Positions 8,453 through 19,595 of a stretch of 64,000 bases of DNA are shown here, piece after piece. This stretch comes from Algihabitans albus (GTDB lineage: Bacteria; Pseudomonadota; Alphaproteobacteria; Kiloniellales; DSM-21159). The notes beneath the pieces are model-generated. The model did no database searches and was not told the origin of the DNA. It saw only the letters and a program-made list of their open reading frames with translations. The stretch's first letter is position 1, and each line of letters begins with the position of its first letter. The translations under genes were made by a program, and so were the position numbers. The stretch covers positions 124,001 to 188,000 of the forward strand of contig NZ_QXNY01000002.1 of assembly GCF_003572205.1 (NCBI RefSeq). Reading direction: 5' to 3'.

Positions 8453-10819
8453 ATGACCGTCGAGGCGGACATAAAGGCCGATCAGGCCGCGGACGTGCCG
8501 GAGAGCAGCGCTCGGCCCGGCAGGGCGCAGGAAGCTCTCGAGCGTTCAACGGCATCGCGGCTCTGGCGGCGCTTTGCCGCCTGGGCCGGTCGGGCAAAGC
8601 TTGAACAGCGGCTGGCGATCCTGCTGCTGATCGCGGCCTTTGCCGTGGGTTTCATCACCTTTGCCGCCATGACGCGGCAAATCGAGGCGCTGGCCGATCC
8701 GCGCGACGTTCTGCTGCTGATCAATCTGAATTTGGTACTGCTGCTGGCCTTCGGTGTGCTCATTGCGCGGCGGGTTGCCATCCTCTGGATCGCCGGGCGT
8801 CGCAATGTCGCCGGGGCACGGCTGCATGCACGTCTCGTAGGCCTCTTTGCTCTCGTAACGGCCACACCGACGGTGATCGTCGCCGTTTTCTCGGTGTTGC
8901 TGTTCGACTACGGACTGCAGGGCTGGTTCAGTGAGAGGGTCAGCACGGCCCTGCGCGAGTCCATGGCCGTGGCGACCTCCTACCTAGAAGAACACGGCCG
9001 CGCGATCAACGCCGATGCCGTCGCCATGGCGGCCGAGGTCGACCGGGAACTGGCCACCGTCGGCGCCACGCCCGAGCAGCTCAATCGCTTCGTCGCCAAT
9101 CAGGCGGGCTTGCGGTCGCTGTCCGAGGCGATGGTTCTGACCCGCGACGGTCAGGTTCTCTCGCGCGCCGGCATCCCGCCCGCACTCGAGTACGAACCGC
9201 GTCTTCCGCCCGATTGGGCCATGGATTACGCCGACCGTGGCGAGGCGGTCATCGTTACCACCAAGAATGACGACCGGGTCAGAGCCCTGATGGCATTGGA
9301 GCGGCTGCGCGGCGGTTATCTGGTTGTCGAACGGTTCGTCGACCCCAGAGTTCTGGCGCACATGGACCAGTCGGCGACCGCCGTGCAGCTCTATCAACAG
9401 CTCGAAGGCGAGCGGAACTGGATGATCGTCACCTTTGCGATGATCTTCCTGGTCGTGGCGTTGCTCCTGCTGATGGCCGCCGTATGGGTCGGCCTCTCCT
9501 TCGCCGACCGCTTGAGCGCGCCGATCGGCCGCTTGATCTACGCGGCCGAGCGGGTGGGTCGCGGCGACCTGAGCGCGCGGGTGGACGAGCCGGAGTCCGA
9601 GCAGAGCGACGAGGTCGGCGTCCTGGCGAGCAGTTTCAACAGAATGACGTCGCAGCTGGATCGGCAAAGACGTGAGTTGCTGAATGCCAACCGGCAGCTC
9701 GAGGAACGCCGGCGCTTCATCGAAGCCGTGCTCTCCGGTGTGTCGTCGGGGGTGATCTCGCTCGACCGGGATGGCCGCGTGATGCTGCCCAACCGGGCGG
9801 CGTGCGACCTGCTGCAAGTGGATGCCGAGCAGCTTCGCGGGCGCAAGCTGGCCAATCTCTCCCGCGACGTGCGCGAACTGCTGCTTCGGGCGCGGCGGCG
9901 GCCGGGGCGCGTTCACGAAAGCCAGGTGGTGCTGCCGAGGCAGGACGGCGCCCGCACCCTCTTCGTTCGGGTGATGGCCGAGCGCGATGCGGAAGGCATC
10001 ATCGGCTATGTGGTGACCTTCGACGATGTCAGCGATTTGCTGTCCGCTCAGCGCAAGGCGGCCTGGGCCGACGTGGCGCGGCGCATCGCGCACGAAATCA
10101 AGAATCCTCTGACGCCGATTCAGCTCTCGGCCGAGCGCCTGAAGCGCAAATACCTCAAGCAAATCGACGAGGATGCCGAGACCTTCGGTGTTCTTTCGGA
10201 CACCATCGTGCGCCATGTCGGCGACATCGGCCGCATGGTGGACGAGTTCTCCTCCTTCGCGCGCATGCCGGCGCCGCAGATGCGGGAGACCGATCTACGC
10301 GGACTGCTGCGCGAAGCTGTGGTACTGCAGGACAGCGGGAATGCCGAGATCGACTTCGGTCTCGATTTGCCGGATAGACCCATTCTGCGCGCCCTGGACG
10401 CGGCCCAGATCAATCGGGCTTTGACCAACATCCTAAAGAACGCTGTGGAGTCCGTGGAGGCACGTGTCGCCGCGGAGCAGGAGGCCGGTGAGACTCCCCA
10501 GCCCGGCCGAATCGCCGTGAAGCTTGGCGAGTGCGAGGACGGCTGGAGCGTAACGGTGGTGGACAACGGCCGTGGTTTGCCGCGCGAAAACCGCGAGCGT
10601 TTGACGGAGCCCTACGTAACGACTCGCGAGAAAGGCACCGGCCTCGGCCTGGCCATCGTCAAGAAGATCATGGAAGACCACGGCGGCAGCCTGCGGCTTG
10701 CCGACAATCCGGAGGGAGGCGGCGCAGTAGTATGCCTGACTTTCTCGTCGGGCGACGAAACGCCTGGCACGGGAGACGCTCGGAGTTCCGAGCGCAGCCA
10801 CGCGACCCCAAATCTTTGA
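8453..10819 (+). CDS. ntrY: Membrane sensor histidine kinase NtrY
   Basis: This membrane-bound sensor kinase of 788 residues pairs with NtrX. Three hydrophobic helices occur in the first 150 residues and a fourth near 325-348, bracketing a periplasmic sensor region of about 170 residues. HAMP follows at about 345-410, PAS at about 415-525, then HisKA with the phosphorylatable His in RRIAHEIKNPLTPIQ and an ATPase domain with NILKNAVESV, DNGRGLP and GTGLGLAI. In alphaproteobacteria NtrYX responds to nitrogen and redox conditions. The start at 8453 follows a GGAGG-containing stretch (tctggaggtcg). A 16-base gap separates it from ntrX. Confidence 0.95.
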   Translation: MTVEADIKADQAADVPESSARPGRAQEALERSTASRLWRRFAAWAGRAKLEQRLAILLLIAAFAVGFITFAAMTRQIEALADPRDVLLLINLNLVLLLAFGVLIARRVAILWIAGRRNVAGARLHARLVGLFALVTATPTVIVAVFSVLLFDYGLQGWFSERVSTALRESMAVATSYLEEHGRAINADAVAMAAEVDRELATVGATPEQLNRFVANQAGLRSLSEAMVLTRDGQVLSRAGIPPALEYEPRLPPDWAMDYADRGEAVIVTTKNDDRVRALMALERLRGGYLVVERFVDPRVLAHMDQSATAVQLYQQLEGERNWMIVTFAMIFLVVALLLLMAAVWVGLSFADRLSAPIGRLIYAAERVGRGDLSARVDEPESEQSDEVGVLASSFNRMTSQLDRQRRELLNANRQLEERRRFIEAVLSGVSSGVISLDRDGRVMLPNRAACDLLQVDAEQLRGRKLANLSRDVRELLLRARRRPGRVHESQVVLPRQDGARTLFVRVMAERDAEGIIGYVVTFDDVSDLLSAQRKAAWADVARRIAHEIKNPLTPIQLSAERLKRKYLKQIDEDAETFGVLSDTIVRHVGDIGRMVDEFSSFARMPAPQMRETDLRGLLREAVVLQDSGNAEIDFGLDLPDRPILRALDAAQINRALTNILKNAVESVEARVAAEQEAGETPQPGRIAVKLGECEDGWSVTVVDNGRGLPRENRERLTEPYVTTREKGTGLGLAIVKKIMEDHGGSLRLADNPEGGGAVVCLTFSSGDETPGTGDARSSERSHATPNL

Positions 10820-10835
10820 GGAACTAGGCGACTCT

Positions 10836-12224
10836 ATGGCGGACGACATTCTGATCGTCGACGACGAGGCCGATATCCGGCTGCTGATCCAAGGCATCCT
10901 CGAGGACGAGGGCTATAGCGTGCGCACGGCGGCGGAGTCGGATGCCGCGCTGGAAGCGATCCGGGCCCGCCGGCCCAACCTGCTTGTGCTCGATATCTGG
11001 CTCAACAACTCGCGGCTCGACGGTCTCGAGCTTCTGCGTGCCTTGCAGCGCGAGCAACCCGGCCTGCCGGTGGTGATGATCTCCGGACACGGCACCATCG
11101 AAACGGCGGTCGAGGCGATCAAGGACGGCGCCTACGATTTCATCGAAAAGCCGTTCAAGGCGGACCGACTGCTGCTGATCGTGCAGCGCGCGATCGAGGC
11201 CGCGCGCCTGCGGCAGGAGAACGCCGAGCTGCGTTTGCGCGGCAGTACGGAGAACGAACTGATCGGTCGTTGCAGTGCGATCCAGCAACTCCGCCAAGGC
11301 CTGATGCGGGTCGCGCCGACCGGCAGCCGCGTCTTGATCACCGGGCCGGCCGGCGCCGGCAAGGAAGTTGCGGCGCGTCAGCTTCACCAAAGTTCGAAGC
11401 GCGCGAACGGTCCCTTCGTGGTGCTGAACTGCGCCACCATGCACCCGGAGCGGATCGAGCAGGAGCTGTTCGGCGTCGAGACCGGATCCAACGGTCAGGA
11501 CGGCGCCGGCAAGATCGGTACCTTCGAGCGCGCGCACGGCGGGACGCTGTTGCTCGACGAGGTCGCCGATATGCCCTTGGAGACCCAGGGCAAGATCGTC
11601 CGGGTTCTGCAGGATCAGTTCTTCACGCGCGTCGGCGGAAGCCGACACGTCGAAGTGGATGTGCGCGTGATCGCCGCGACCAACCGCGATCTTGGCGCCC
11701 TGATCGGCGATGGCCGTTTTCGCGAGGATCTTTTCTATCGGTTGAATGTCGTGCCGCTGCATGTTCCCTCCTTGCGCGAAAGACGCGACGACATACCGGC
11801 GCTGGTCGAGCATTTCCTGCAGCGGTCGGCGGACTCCGCCGGCATTGCCGGACGCCGGCTGGGCGATGATGCGATCACGGCCCTGCAAACCTATGAATGG
11901 CCGGGCAACGTGCGTCAGCTGCGCAACGTCATAGACTGGCTGCTGATCATGGCCCCCGGTGCCGCCGAGGAACCGGTTCGTGCCGAGCATCTGCCGCCCG
12001 ACGTTAGCTCTTCCGCGCCGCCCGTCCTACAAGGTTCGGGCGCGGCGGAGATCATGGCGCTGCCCCTGCGCCAAGCGCGCGAGCAGTTCGAACGGCAGTA
12101 TCTGGAGGCCCAGGTGACGCGCTTCGGTGGCAACATCTCGCGCACCGCCGCTTTCGTCGGAATGGAGCGGTCGGCGCTGCATCGCAAGCTGCGCTCGCTC
12201 GGCATCAACAGCGCCGACCGCTGA
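10836..12224 (+). CDS. ntrX: Response regulator NtrX
   Basis: This 462-residue response regulator is the partner of NtrY. The receiver domain has phospho-acceptor Asp53 in LVLDIWL and the lysine in FIEKPFKAD. The central AAA+ domain has a divergent Walker A (GPAGAGKE) and Walker B LLLDEVADMP. The C-terminal Fis helix-turn-helix contains FVGMERSALHRKL. Where NtrC has GAFTGA, this protein reads FGVETGSNGQDGAGKIG, so the sigma-54 contact loop is absent. That is known for alphaproteobacterial NtrX and suggests it regulates without sigma-54. It is followed by trkA after 39 bases, the usual order. Confidence 0.95.
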   Translation: MADDILIVDDEADIRLLIQGILEDEGYSVRTAAESDAALEAIRARRPNLLVLDIWLNNSRLDGLELLRALQREQPGLPVVMISGHGTIETAVEAIKDGAYDFIEKPFKADRLLLIVQRAIEAARLRQENAELRLRGSTENELIGRCSAIQQLRQGLMRVAPTGSRVLITGPAGAGKEVAARQLHQSSKRANGPFVVLNCATMHPERIEQELFGVETGSNGQDGAGKIGTFERAHGGTLLLDEVADMPLETQGKIVRVLQDQFFTRVGGSRHVEVDVRVIAATNRDLGALIGDGRFREDLFYRLNVVPLHVPSLRERRDDIPALVEHFLQRSADSAGIAGRRLGDDAITALQTYEWPGNVRQLRNVIDWLLIMAPGAAEEPVRAEHLPPDVSSSAPPVLQGSGAAEIMALPLRQAREQFERQYLEAQVTRFGGNISRTAAFVGMERSALHRKLRSLGINSADR

Positions 12225-12263
12225 CATCAACAAGGGCTTTTCCATGCCAACAGACGCTTCGCT

Positions 12264-13640
12264 ATGAAGGTCATCGTTTGCGGCGCCGGCCAGGTCGGCT
12301 TCAATATCGCGCGCTATCTGGCGAGTGAGAATGCCGACGTCACGGTGATCGATATTTCGCCGGACCTGGTGCAACGGATCTCCGACAGCCTGGACGTCAG
12401 CGGACTGGTCGGATTTGCGAGCCATCCGGAAGTGCTGAAGCAGGCGGGTGCGGCCGACGCCGACATGGTGATCGCCGTCACCTACGCGGATGAAGTCAAC
12501 ATGGTTGCCTGTCAGATCTGCCACTCGCTATTCGAGGTTCCGACGAAGATCGCCCGGGTGCGCCATCAGAGCTACCTGGATCCCGTTTGGTCCGACCTCT
12601 TCAGCCACGATAACCTGCCGATCGACGTGATCATCTCACCCGAGATCGAGGTTGCGCGCGCGATCAGCCGCCGCCTGTCGGTGCCCGGCGCGTTCGATGC
12701 GATCAGCCTCGCGGATGGCCGGATCTCCCTCATCGGCGTCCACGTGCTGGAAGACACGCCGATCATCAACACGCCGTTGCGTCAGCTCACCGAACTCTTT
12801 CCCGATCTGAACATCTCTATCGTCGGGATCGAACGCGACGGCAAGGGCATGGTCGCTCATGGTGACAGCGAGCTGCAGCCCGGTGACGATGCCTACTTCG
12901 TCTGCGACAGCGAGCATCTGACCCGGGCTTTGCTGACCTTCGGGCACGACGAGCGACAGGCGCGCCGCGTGGTGATCCTCGGCGGCGGCAACATCGGGCT
13001 CAATCTGGCGCAGATCATGGAGCAGGAGCAGCCCGAAGTGCAGCTCCGCCTGGTCGAGATGGACAAGCAGCGCGCCGAACTGGTCGCTCAGACCCTCAAG
13101 CGCTCCGTGGTGATTCACGGCGATGCCCTGGATCTCGAGATCCTCGGTGAATGCAATATCGGCAGTACGGAAACCGTGATAGCCGTGACGAACGACGACG
13201 AGGTGAACATTCTCGCGTCGCTTCTGGCCAAGCGGCACGGCTGCATGCGTGCCGTCACGCTGATCAACTCGACCAGTTACGGCCAGCTCGTCGGACCGCT
13301 GGGCATCGACACCGTGGTCAGCCCGCGCGGGATCACGGTTTCCACGATTCTTCAGCATGTGCGCCGCGGCCGCATCCGGGCCGTCTATTCCCTGTCGGAG
13401 GATCTCGGCGAGATTATCGAGGCCGAAGCCATGGAGACGAGCCGGCTGGTCGGCAAACCCCTGCGCGACGCCAAGCTGCCGGCAGGCGTGGTCGTGGGCG
13501 CCATTCTGCGCGACGAGGAGGTGATGGTACCGCGCGGAGATACGGTCATTCGCGCCGGGGATCTCGTGACCATCTTCGCGGCCAGTAACGCGGTCAAGAA
13601 GGTGGAGAAGCTCTTTGCCGTGAAGTTGGAGTTTTTCTAG
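12264..13640 (+). CDS. trkA: Trk potassium uptake system regulatory subunit TrkA
   Basis: This peripheral membrane protein of 458 residues gates TrkH/TrkG potassium uptake by binding NAD(H) and nucleotides. Two tandem RCK units are visible. The first starts MKVIVCGAGQVGFNIARYL with a Rossmann glycine motif and acidic end VTVIDIS. The second starts near residue 232 with VVILGGGNIGLNLAQ. Each is followed by a TrkA-C (RCK-C) domain, the last with GDTVIRAGDLVTIF. Length matches E. coli TrkA. No trkH is present nearby, so the channel must be elsewhere. Placement directly after ntrYX is conserved in the class. Confidence 0.95.
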   Translation: MKVIVCGAGQVGFNIARYLASENADVTVIDISPDLVQRISDSLDVSGLVGFASHPEVLKQAGAADADMVIAVTYADEVNMVACQICHSLFEVPTKIARVRHQSYLDPVWSDLFSHDNLPIDVIISPEIEVARAISRRLSVPGAFDAISLADGRISLIGVHVLEDTPIINTPLRQLTELFPDLNISIVGIERDGKGMVAHGDSELQPGDDAYFVCDSEHLTRALLTFGHDERQARRVVILGGGNIGLNLAQIMEQEQPEVQLRLVEMDKQRAELVAQTLKRSVVIHGDALDLEILGECNIGSTETVIAVTNDDEVNILASLLAKRHGCMRAVTLINSTSYGQLVGPLGIDTVVSPRGITVSTILQHVRRGRIRAVYSLSEDLGEIIEAEAMETSRLVGKPLRDAKLPAGVVVGAILRDEEVMVPRGDTVIRAGDLVTIFAASNAVKKVEKLFAVKLEFF

Positions 13641-13778
13641 GGGCTAAAGCTGCGTTCAGGAAAACCTCGGCGAGCGCCGTGCCACGCCCGCTCGCGGACT
13701 TCGCTGCGAAGACAAGCGCGCTATCTCCTGCTATGGAGCTACGGAAGTCCAATCCCTCTTCAGTCCGCCGGAGGAGCC

Positions 13779-14657
13779 ATGCCTCGTACTGCCTACGTAA
13801 ACGGTCGTTACCTGTCGCACGCCAAGGCGGCCGTCCATATCGAAGATCGCGGCTACCAGTTCGCCGACGGCGTCTACGAGGTGGTGCCCGTCCACAATGG
13901 CATTCTGGTCGATGAATCTTTGCATCTCGACCGGCTGGAGCGCTCTCTCGGCGAACTGCGGATCGCCATGCCGATGCGTCGCGAGGCCCTGAAGCTGATC
14001 AGCCGCGAGGTGATGCGCCGCAATCATCTCAGCAACGGTTTTCTCTACCTGCAGATCACGCGCGGTGTCGCGCCGCGGGATCATAAGTTTCCGGTCGCGG
14101 CCAAACCTGCGGTGGTCATGACGGTGCGTCAGATGAAGCCGGCGTCCAAGGAGAAGCTGGAGGCCGGTGTTTCCGTCATCACCGTCCCGGACATCCGCTG
14201 GGCGCGGCGCGATATCAAGTCGGTTTCGCTGCTGCCCAACTGCCTGGCCAAGCAGCAAGCCCACGAGGCCGGGGCGCTGGAGGCCTGGATGGTCGATGGC
14301 GAAGGACAGGTCACCGAGGGCACCTCGACCAACGCCTGGATCATTACCCAGGACAACGTGCTCGTAACCCGAAACGCCAATCAAGACATCCTGAACGGCA
14401 TCACCCGGGTGGCGCTGCTGGAGCGCGTGGCCGAAGAGGGCGTGACCTTCGAGGAGCGGTCTTTCACGGTGGAGGAGGCTTTGTCCGCCAAGGAGGCCTT
14501 CATCACCTCCTCGACCAACTACGTCATGCCGGTGACCGCGATCGACGGAAAAGCGGTCGGCAACGGTCATCCCGGCCTCCTCACCATGAAGTTGCGTGAG
14601 GCCTACGTGAGCTACATCGAGAGCGCCGGAGCCGGGCGTGCAAAGACCGCCGCATGA
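13779..14657 (+). CDS. D-amino acid aminotransferase (class IV PLP enzyme)
   Basis: This 292-residue fold-type IV aminotransferase is most like D-alanine aminotransferases (Dat), which interconvert D-amino acids and 2-oxoacids. Family features are AYVNGRYLSHAKAAVHIEDRG at the N-terminus with FADGVYEV, then RDIKSVSLLPNC holding the PLP-binding lysine (about residue 147), and EAWMVDGEGQVTEGTSTNAWI near residue 170. Branched-chain aminotransferase or ADC lyase activity cannot be excluded by eye. A GGAGG lies just before the ATG. The 3' end overlaps the HAD phosphatase gene (ATGA), implying a shared transcript; the gene follows trkA by 138 bases. Confidence 0.85.
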   Translation: MPRTAYVNGRYLSHAKAAVHIEDRGYQFADGVYEVVPVHNGILVDESLHLDRLERSLGELRIAMPMRREALKLISREVMRRNHLSNGFLYLQITRGVAPRDHKFPVAAKPAVVMTVRQMKPASKEKLEAGVSVITVPDIRWARRDIKSVSLLPNCLAKQQAHEAGALEAWMVDGEGQVTEGTSTNAWIITQDNVLVTRNANQDILNGITRVALLERVAEEGVTFEERSFTVEEALSAKEAFITSSTNYVMPVTAIDGKAVGNGHPGLLTMKLREAYVSYIESAGAGRAKTAA

Positions 14658-15361
14658 CGAGGTCTGAGACGATGGCCGAGGTGATGGCGCCTGACCTCGT
14701 GAGCAGCGGCATACCGCGCCCGCAAGCGCTGCTTTTCGATTGGGACAACACCCTGGTCGACACCTGGTCGACCATTCATCACGCGCTCACGGTCACCTTC
14801 GAGGCCATGGGAGAGCGCCCTTGGACTCTCGACGAGACCCGGGCGAAGGTTCGGCAGTCGGCGCGCGAGGCTTTCCCGGCGCTGTTCGGAACGCGGGCCG
14901 AGGAAGCCACGCGCCTCTTCTATGAAGCCTTCGAACGCGATCATCTGGCGCATCTGCGGGAACGCAGCGGGGCCGGTGCCATGCTCACCGAACTGTCGAA
15001 CAGGTCGGAATTGACGCTTGCCGTGGTGAGCAACAAAAGCGGCCGTTTTCTGCGGATCGAAGCCCAAGAGCTGGGGTGGACGGACCACTTCCATCGTTTG
15101 GTCGGCGCCACCGACGCGCCGCGCGACAAGCCGGCGCGCGATCCTATCGATTTGGCCTTGGGCGAGAGCGGTTGCGCGGCCGGACCCGGCGTATGGTTCG
15201 TCGGCGATACCGACGTGGATCTGCTCTGCGCCGTCAACGCCGGGTGCACGCCCATTCTGATTCGGGACGAACCGCCTGCCGCCGGGGAGTTTCCGGGGCA
15301 CGAACCAGCGGCGCATGTTGCCGACTTTTCCGCTCTTTTGAACTTGGCGCTCGGCCGGTGA
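14654..15361 (+). CDS. HAD-superfamily hydrolase, phosphoglycolate phosphatase-like
   Basis: This soluble HAD phosphatase of 235 residues has all four motifs. Motif I is LLFDWDNTLVDTW (nucleophile Asp29 and acid/base Asp31), motif II is AVVSNKSG, motif III is the lysine in PRDKPARDP, and motif IV is WFVGDTDVDL. The helical cap between motifs I and II places it with phosphoglycolate/beta-phosphoglucomutase-type enzymes. The substrate is unknown. The ATG overlaps the aminotransferase stop by four bases; a second ATG at 14672 is possible. In related genomes it sits between dat and hfq, as here. Confidence 0.85.
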   Translation: MTRSETMAEVMAPDLVSSGIPRPQALLFDWDNTLVDTWSTIHHALTVTFEAMGERPWTLDETRAKVRQSAREAFPALFGTRAEEATRLFYEAFERDHLAHLRERSGAGAMLTELSNRSELTLAVVSNKSGRFLRIEAQELGWTDHFHRLVGATDAPRDKPARDPIDLALGESGCAAGPGVWFVGDTDVDLLCAVNAGCTPILIRDEPPAAGEFPGHEPAAHVADFSALLNLALGR

Positions 15362-15558
15362 GTCCGAACTGAGGGAGCGGTGACAAAGAAAGGCGCCTCG
15401 GTTTCCTTTTAAACCAAGCTTCTGCATACTACTTCTCGGAGGTCGGTTCGCCACGAAAACTTGGCGCGCCGGGTCTTTGCGCGACAGCTTGCACCAGCCC
15501 GGTGAGCTGCGCGACAAACAACAATCGGGCTTGAACAAAAACAACAGGGACAGACGCA

Positions 15559-15819
15559 ATGGCCGGCGAGAAGTCGCAAAACGTGCAGGATGTTTTTCTT
15601 AATCACATCCGCAAAAACAAGGTTCCGGTCACGATCTTTCTGGTCAACGGTGTAAAGCTGCAAGGAATTGTAACCTGGTTCGACAACTTCTGCGTCCTGC
15701 TGCGGCGCGATGCGCATTCGCAGCTCGTCTACAAGCACGCCATTTCCACTGTGATGCCTTCGGCGCCGATCTCTCTGTTCGAGCCCAGCGAGCGCGAAGA
15801 GGCCTCGGCCGAGGCCTGA
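15559..15819 (+). CDS. hfq: RNA chaperone Hfq
   Basis: This 86-residue Sm-like protein forms hexamers that pair small RNAs with mRNAs. The Sm1 motif is seen in [22 protein letters not shown] and the Sm2 signature YKHAIST (with the characteristic YKH) near residue 57. Gln8-like and Phe-rich proximal-face residues are present. An AGGGACAG sequence precedes the ATG. It is 197 bases from the HAD gene, so it probably has its own promoter, and hflX follows 16 bases downstream, the conserved hfq-hflX pair. Confidence 0.97.
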   Translation: MAGEKSQNVQDVFLNHIRKNKVPVTIFLVNGVKLQGIVTWFDNFCVLLRRDAHSQLVYKHAISTVMPSAPISLFEPSEREEASAEA

Positions 15820-15835
15820 GGCGGCGGGTTCGGAT

Positions 15836-17224
15836 TTGACGCGGAGCTCTGATCACCTGTGTGCAAACGGGCAGGGGCGGGGTCACCAGACGGGAACCGG
15901 CGAAGCCGGCGCGGCGACGAGAGCCTGCGTTATCCACCCCAATCTGCGGGACGGCCCGTCCGCTGACGATCCTCGCACCGCCGAGGCGCGTTTGGCCGAG
16001 GCCGTGGGCCTCGCACAGGCCATCGACCTCGCGGTGGTGCTGGAGACTGTGGTCCGGGTCGAGCGCAAGCGGCCGGCCACGCTCTTCGGCAGTGGCCAGG
16101 TGGAGCGCCTAGCCTCCGACATCGACCTCGCGGACGTCGAGGTTGCGGTTATCGATGCCCAGCTTTCACCGGTTCAGCAGCGTAACCTGGAGCGCTCGTT
16201 GAAGTGCAAGGTGATCGATCGCACCGGCCTGATCCTGGAAATCTTCGGGGAACGGGCCCGGACGAAGGAAGGTCAACTTCAGGTCGAGCTGGCGCACCTC
16301 AGCTACCAGCGCTCGCGCCTCGTGCGCTCCTGGACTCACTTGGAGCGGCAGCGCGGCGGTTTCGGCTTTCTGGGCGGTCCGGGCGAAAGTCAGCTCGAGA
16401 TCGACCGCCGGCTGATTACCGACCGCATCGCGCGGCTCAGGCGTGAGCTGGGACAGGTCAAGCGCACACGCGAACTGCACCGCTCGGCCCGCCGCAGGGT
16501 TCCTTATCCGGTGGTCGCCTTGGTGGGCTACACCAATGCCGGAAAGTCCACCCTCTTCAATCATCTCACGGAAGCGCAGGTTTTCGCGCGCGACCTTCTG
16601 TTCGCGACACTCGATCCGACCATGCGCCGTTTGGAGTTGCCGAGCGGACAGTCCGTGATCCTGTCCGATACCGTCGGCTTCATCTCCGATCTGCCGACCG
16701 ATCTCGTGGCGGCCTTTCGGGCGACGCTGGAGGAGGTGCTGGAGGCGGATCTCATCCTGCATGTTCGCGACATCGCGCATCCCGACAGCGAGGCTCAGCG
16801 TTTGAGCGTGCTGGAGGTGCTGTCGGATCTTGGTGTCGAGCCCGAGGCCGAGGGCAGTCAACCGGTTCTCGAAGTGCTCAACAAGATCGACCTGCTGGAC
16901 GCGGATTCCCGCGAAGTTCTGGCCGCGCAGGCCGGCCGGCGAGACGATCAGGTCTGTGTGTCGGCTGTCGAGGGATTGGGCCTGGAAGACCTGCTCGCGA
17001 TGGTCGAGCGGCGTCTGCAGGCCGCGCACCGCTCCATCGCCTGTTCGGTGAACCTCAGCGACGGCGCCGCGATCGCCTGGCTCTACCAGCACGGCCATGT
17101 CACCGGGCGGCGCGACGACGAAGGGCAAGCTCATCTGGTCGTGAGTCTCGCCCCGGCCGACCTCGAGCGCTTCCGCCGCCGTCACGGAGACGGCAGCCGT
17201 ATCAGAGATCTCGGCAGGCGCTAG
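15836..17224 (+). CDS. hflX: GTPase HflX
   Basis: This ribosome-associated GTPase of 462 residues splits or rescues ribosomes under stress. The N-terminal HflX domain carries TLFGSGQVERL, and a linker has GGPGESQLEIDRRLI. The G domain then shows G1 GYTNAGKSTLFN, G3 DTVGFISDLP and G4 NKID. The predicted start is a TTG at 15836, 16 bases after hfq; no better start in frame is seen, and the first 35 residues are poorly conserved, so translation may begin a little further in. Co-transcription with hfq is likely. Confidence 0.93.
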   Translation: MTRSSDHLCANGQGRGHQTGTGEAGAATRACVIHPNLRDGPSADDPRTAEARLAEAVGLAQAIDLAVVLETVVRVERKRPATLFGSGQVERLASDIDLADVEVAVIDAQLSPVQQRNLERSLKCKVIDRTGLILEIFGERARTKEGQLQVELAHLSYQRSRLVRSWTHLERQRGGFGFLGGPGESQLEIDRRLITDRIARLRRELGQVKRTRELHRSARRRVPYPVVALVGYTNAGKSTLFNHLTEAQVFARDLLFATLDPTMRRLELPSGQSVILSDTVGFISDLPTDLVAAFRATLEEVLEADLILHVRDIAHPDSEAQRLSVLEVLSDLGVEPEAEGSQPVLEVLNKIDLLDADSREVLAAQAGRRDDQVCVSAVEGLGLEDLLAMVERRLQAAHRSIACSVNLSDGAAIAWLYQHGHVTGRRDDEGQAHLVVSLAPADLERFRRRHGDGSRIRDLGRR

Positions 17225-17302
17225 CCGCGCTTCCCGTCGGCGACGGATGGGAATTGCGGCGGCGGCGGAGCACTAAGCTTTTATGATCGTGGCGGCTTTC
17301 GG

Positions 17303-17330
17303 TTGACACTCCGACAGCCCCTCATATATG
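17303..17330 (+). promoter_or_regulatory. Probable groESL promoter (-35/-10)
   Basis: A perfect TTGACA (17303-17308) lies 16 bases before TATATG (17325-17330), just upstream of the CIRCE operator and about 108 bases before groES. The CCCCTCATAT segment overlapping the -10 also resembles a heat-shock sigma (RpoH) -10, so dual use is possible. The assignment is by eye. Confidence 0.6.
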
Positions 17331-17334
17331 CACC

Positions 17335-17361
17335 TCAGCACTCTCGGCACGGGAGTGCTAA
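17335..17361 (+). promoter_or_regulatory. CIRCE operator (HrcA-binding inverted repeat)
   Basis: The left arm TCAGCACTC (17335-17343) and right arm GAGTGCTAA (17353-17361) are separated by nine bases, the CIRCE architecture. Only the second base of the left arm deviates from the consensus TTAGCACTC. Its position between the promoter and groES implies repression by HrcA under non-stress conditions; hrcA itself is not in this window. Confidence 0.9.
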
Positions 17362-17437
17362 CAGCCGGTCGCTGCAGACTGCGCGCGTCGGCTTTGCTTT
17401 GTAATCCATGACCAACCGCCCCAAAGGGAGGAGCTCC

Positions 17438-17725
17438 ATGAAGTTTCGGCCGTTGCACGACCGCGTGGTCGTCGAGCCTCTGCAAGACGAGGAAAAGACC
17501 ACCGGCGGCATCATCATTCCCGACACCGCCAAGGAAAAGCCGATGCAGGGCAAGGTCATTGCCGCGGGCCCCGGCTCGCGTGGCGATGACGGCAAGGTCA
17601 ATGCTCTCGACGTCAAGAAGAACGACCGGGTGCTCTACGGCAAGTGGTCGGGCACCGAGGTCAAGATCGACGGCAAGGATCTTTTGATCATGCGCGAGTC
17701 CGACATCATGGGCGTGATCCAGTAA
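17438..17725 (+). CDS. groES: Co-chaperonin GroES
   Basis: This 95-residue co-chaperonin forms the heptameric lid of GroEL. It begins [15 protein letters not shown], has the mobile-loop region [16 protein letters not shown] and ends with the family segment [13 protein letters not shown] chose the ATG at 17438 because it matches the family start and has GGGAGGAG just upstream; an in-frame ATG at 17408 adds ten unrelated residues. It follows the CIRCE element and precedes groEL by 54 bases in a standard heat-shock operon. Confidence 0.98.
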   Translation: MKFRPLHDRVVVEPLQDEEKTTGGIIIPDTAKEKPMQGKVIAAGPGSRGDDGKVNALDVKKNDRVLYGKWSGTEVKIDGKDLLIMRESDIMGVIQ

Positions 17726-19441
<1,716 letters not shown>

Positions 19442-19476
19442 GCTCCTCCGTACCAGACAACCGCGTCCGAAGGATC

Positions 19477-19510
19477 GGGCCGCGGGGCGCAAGCCTCGCG
19501 GCCCTTTTCT
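19477..19510 (+). terminator. Intrinsic terminator of groESL
   Basis: A 12-base-pair stem (19477-19488 with 19493-19504, one G-U pair) closes a GCAA tetraloop and is followed by TTTTCTTT. It lies 36 bases after the groEL stop, a textbook rho-independent terminator. Confidence 0.92.
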
Positions 19511-19595
19511 TTATGGTCTGGGTTCGGGGTGGGCTTGGCCCGTATTCGGGGCGGCTTCTTGTGCGTTTCCGCTTGGGCCCTATTCTTGAGGCACG

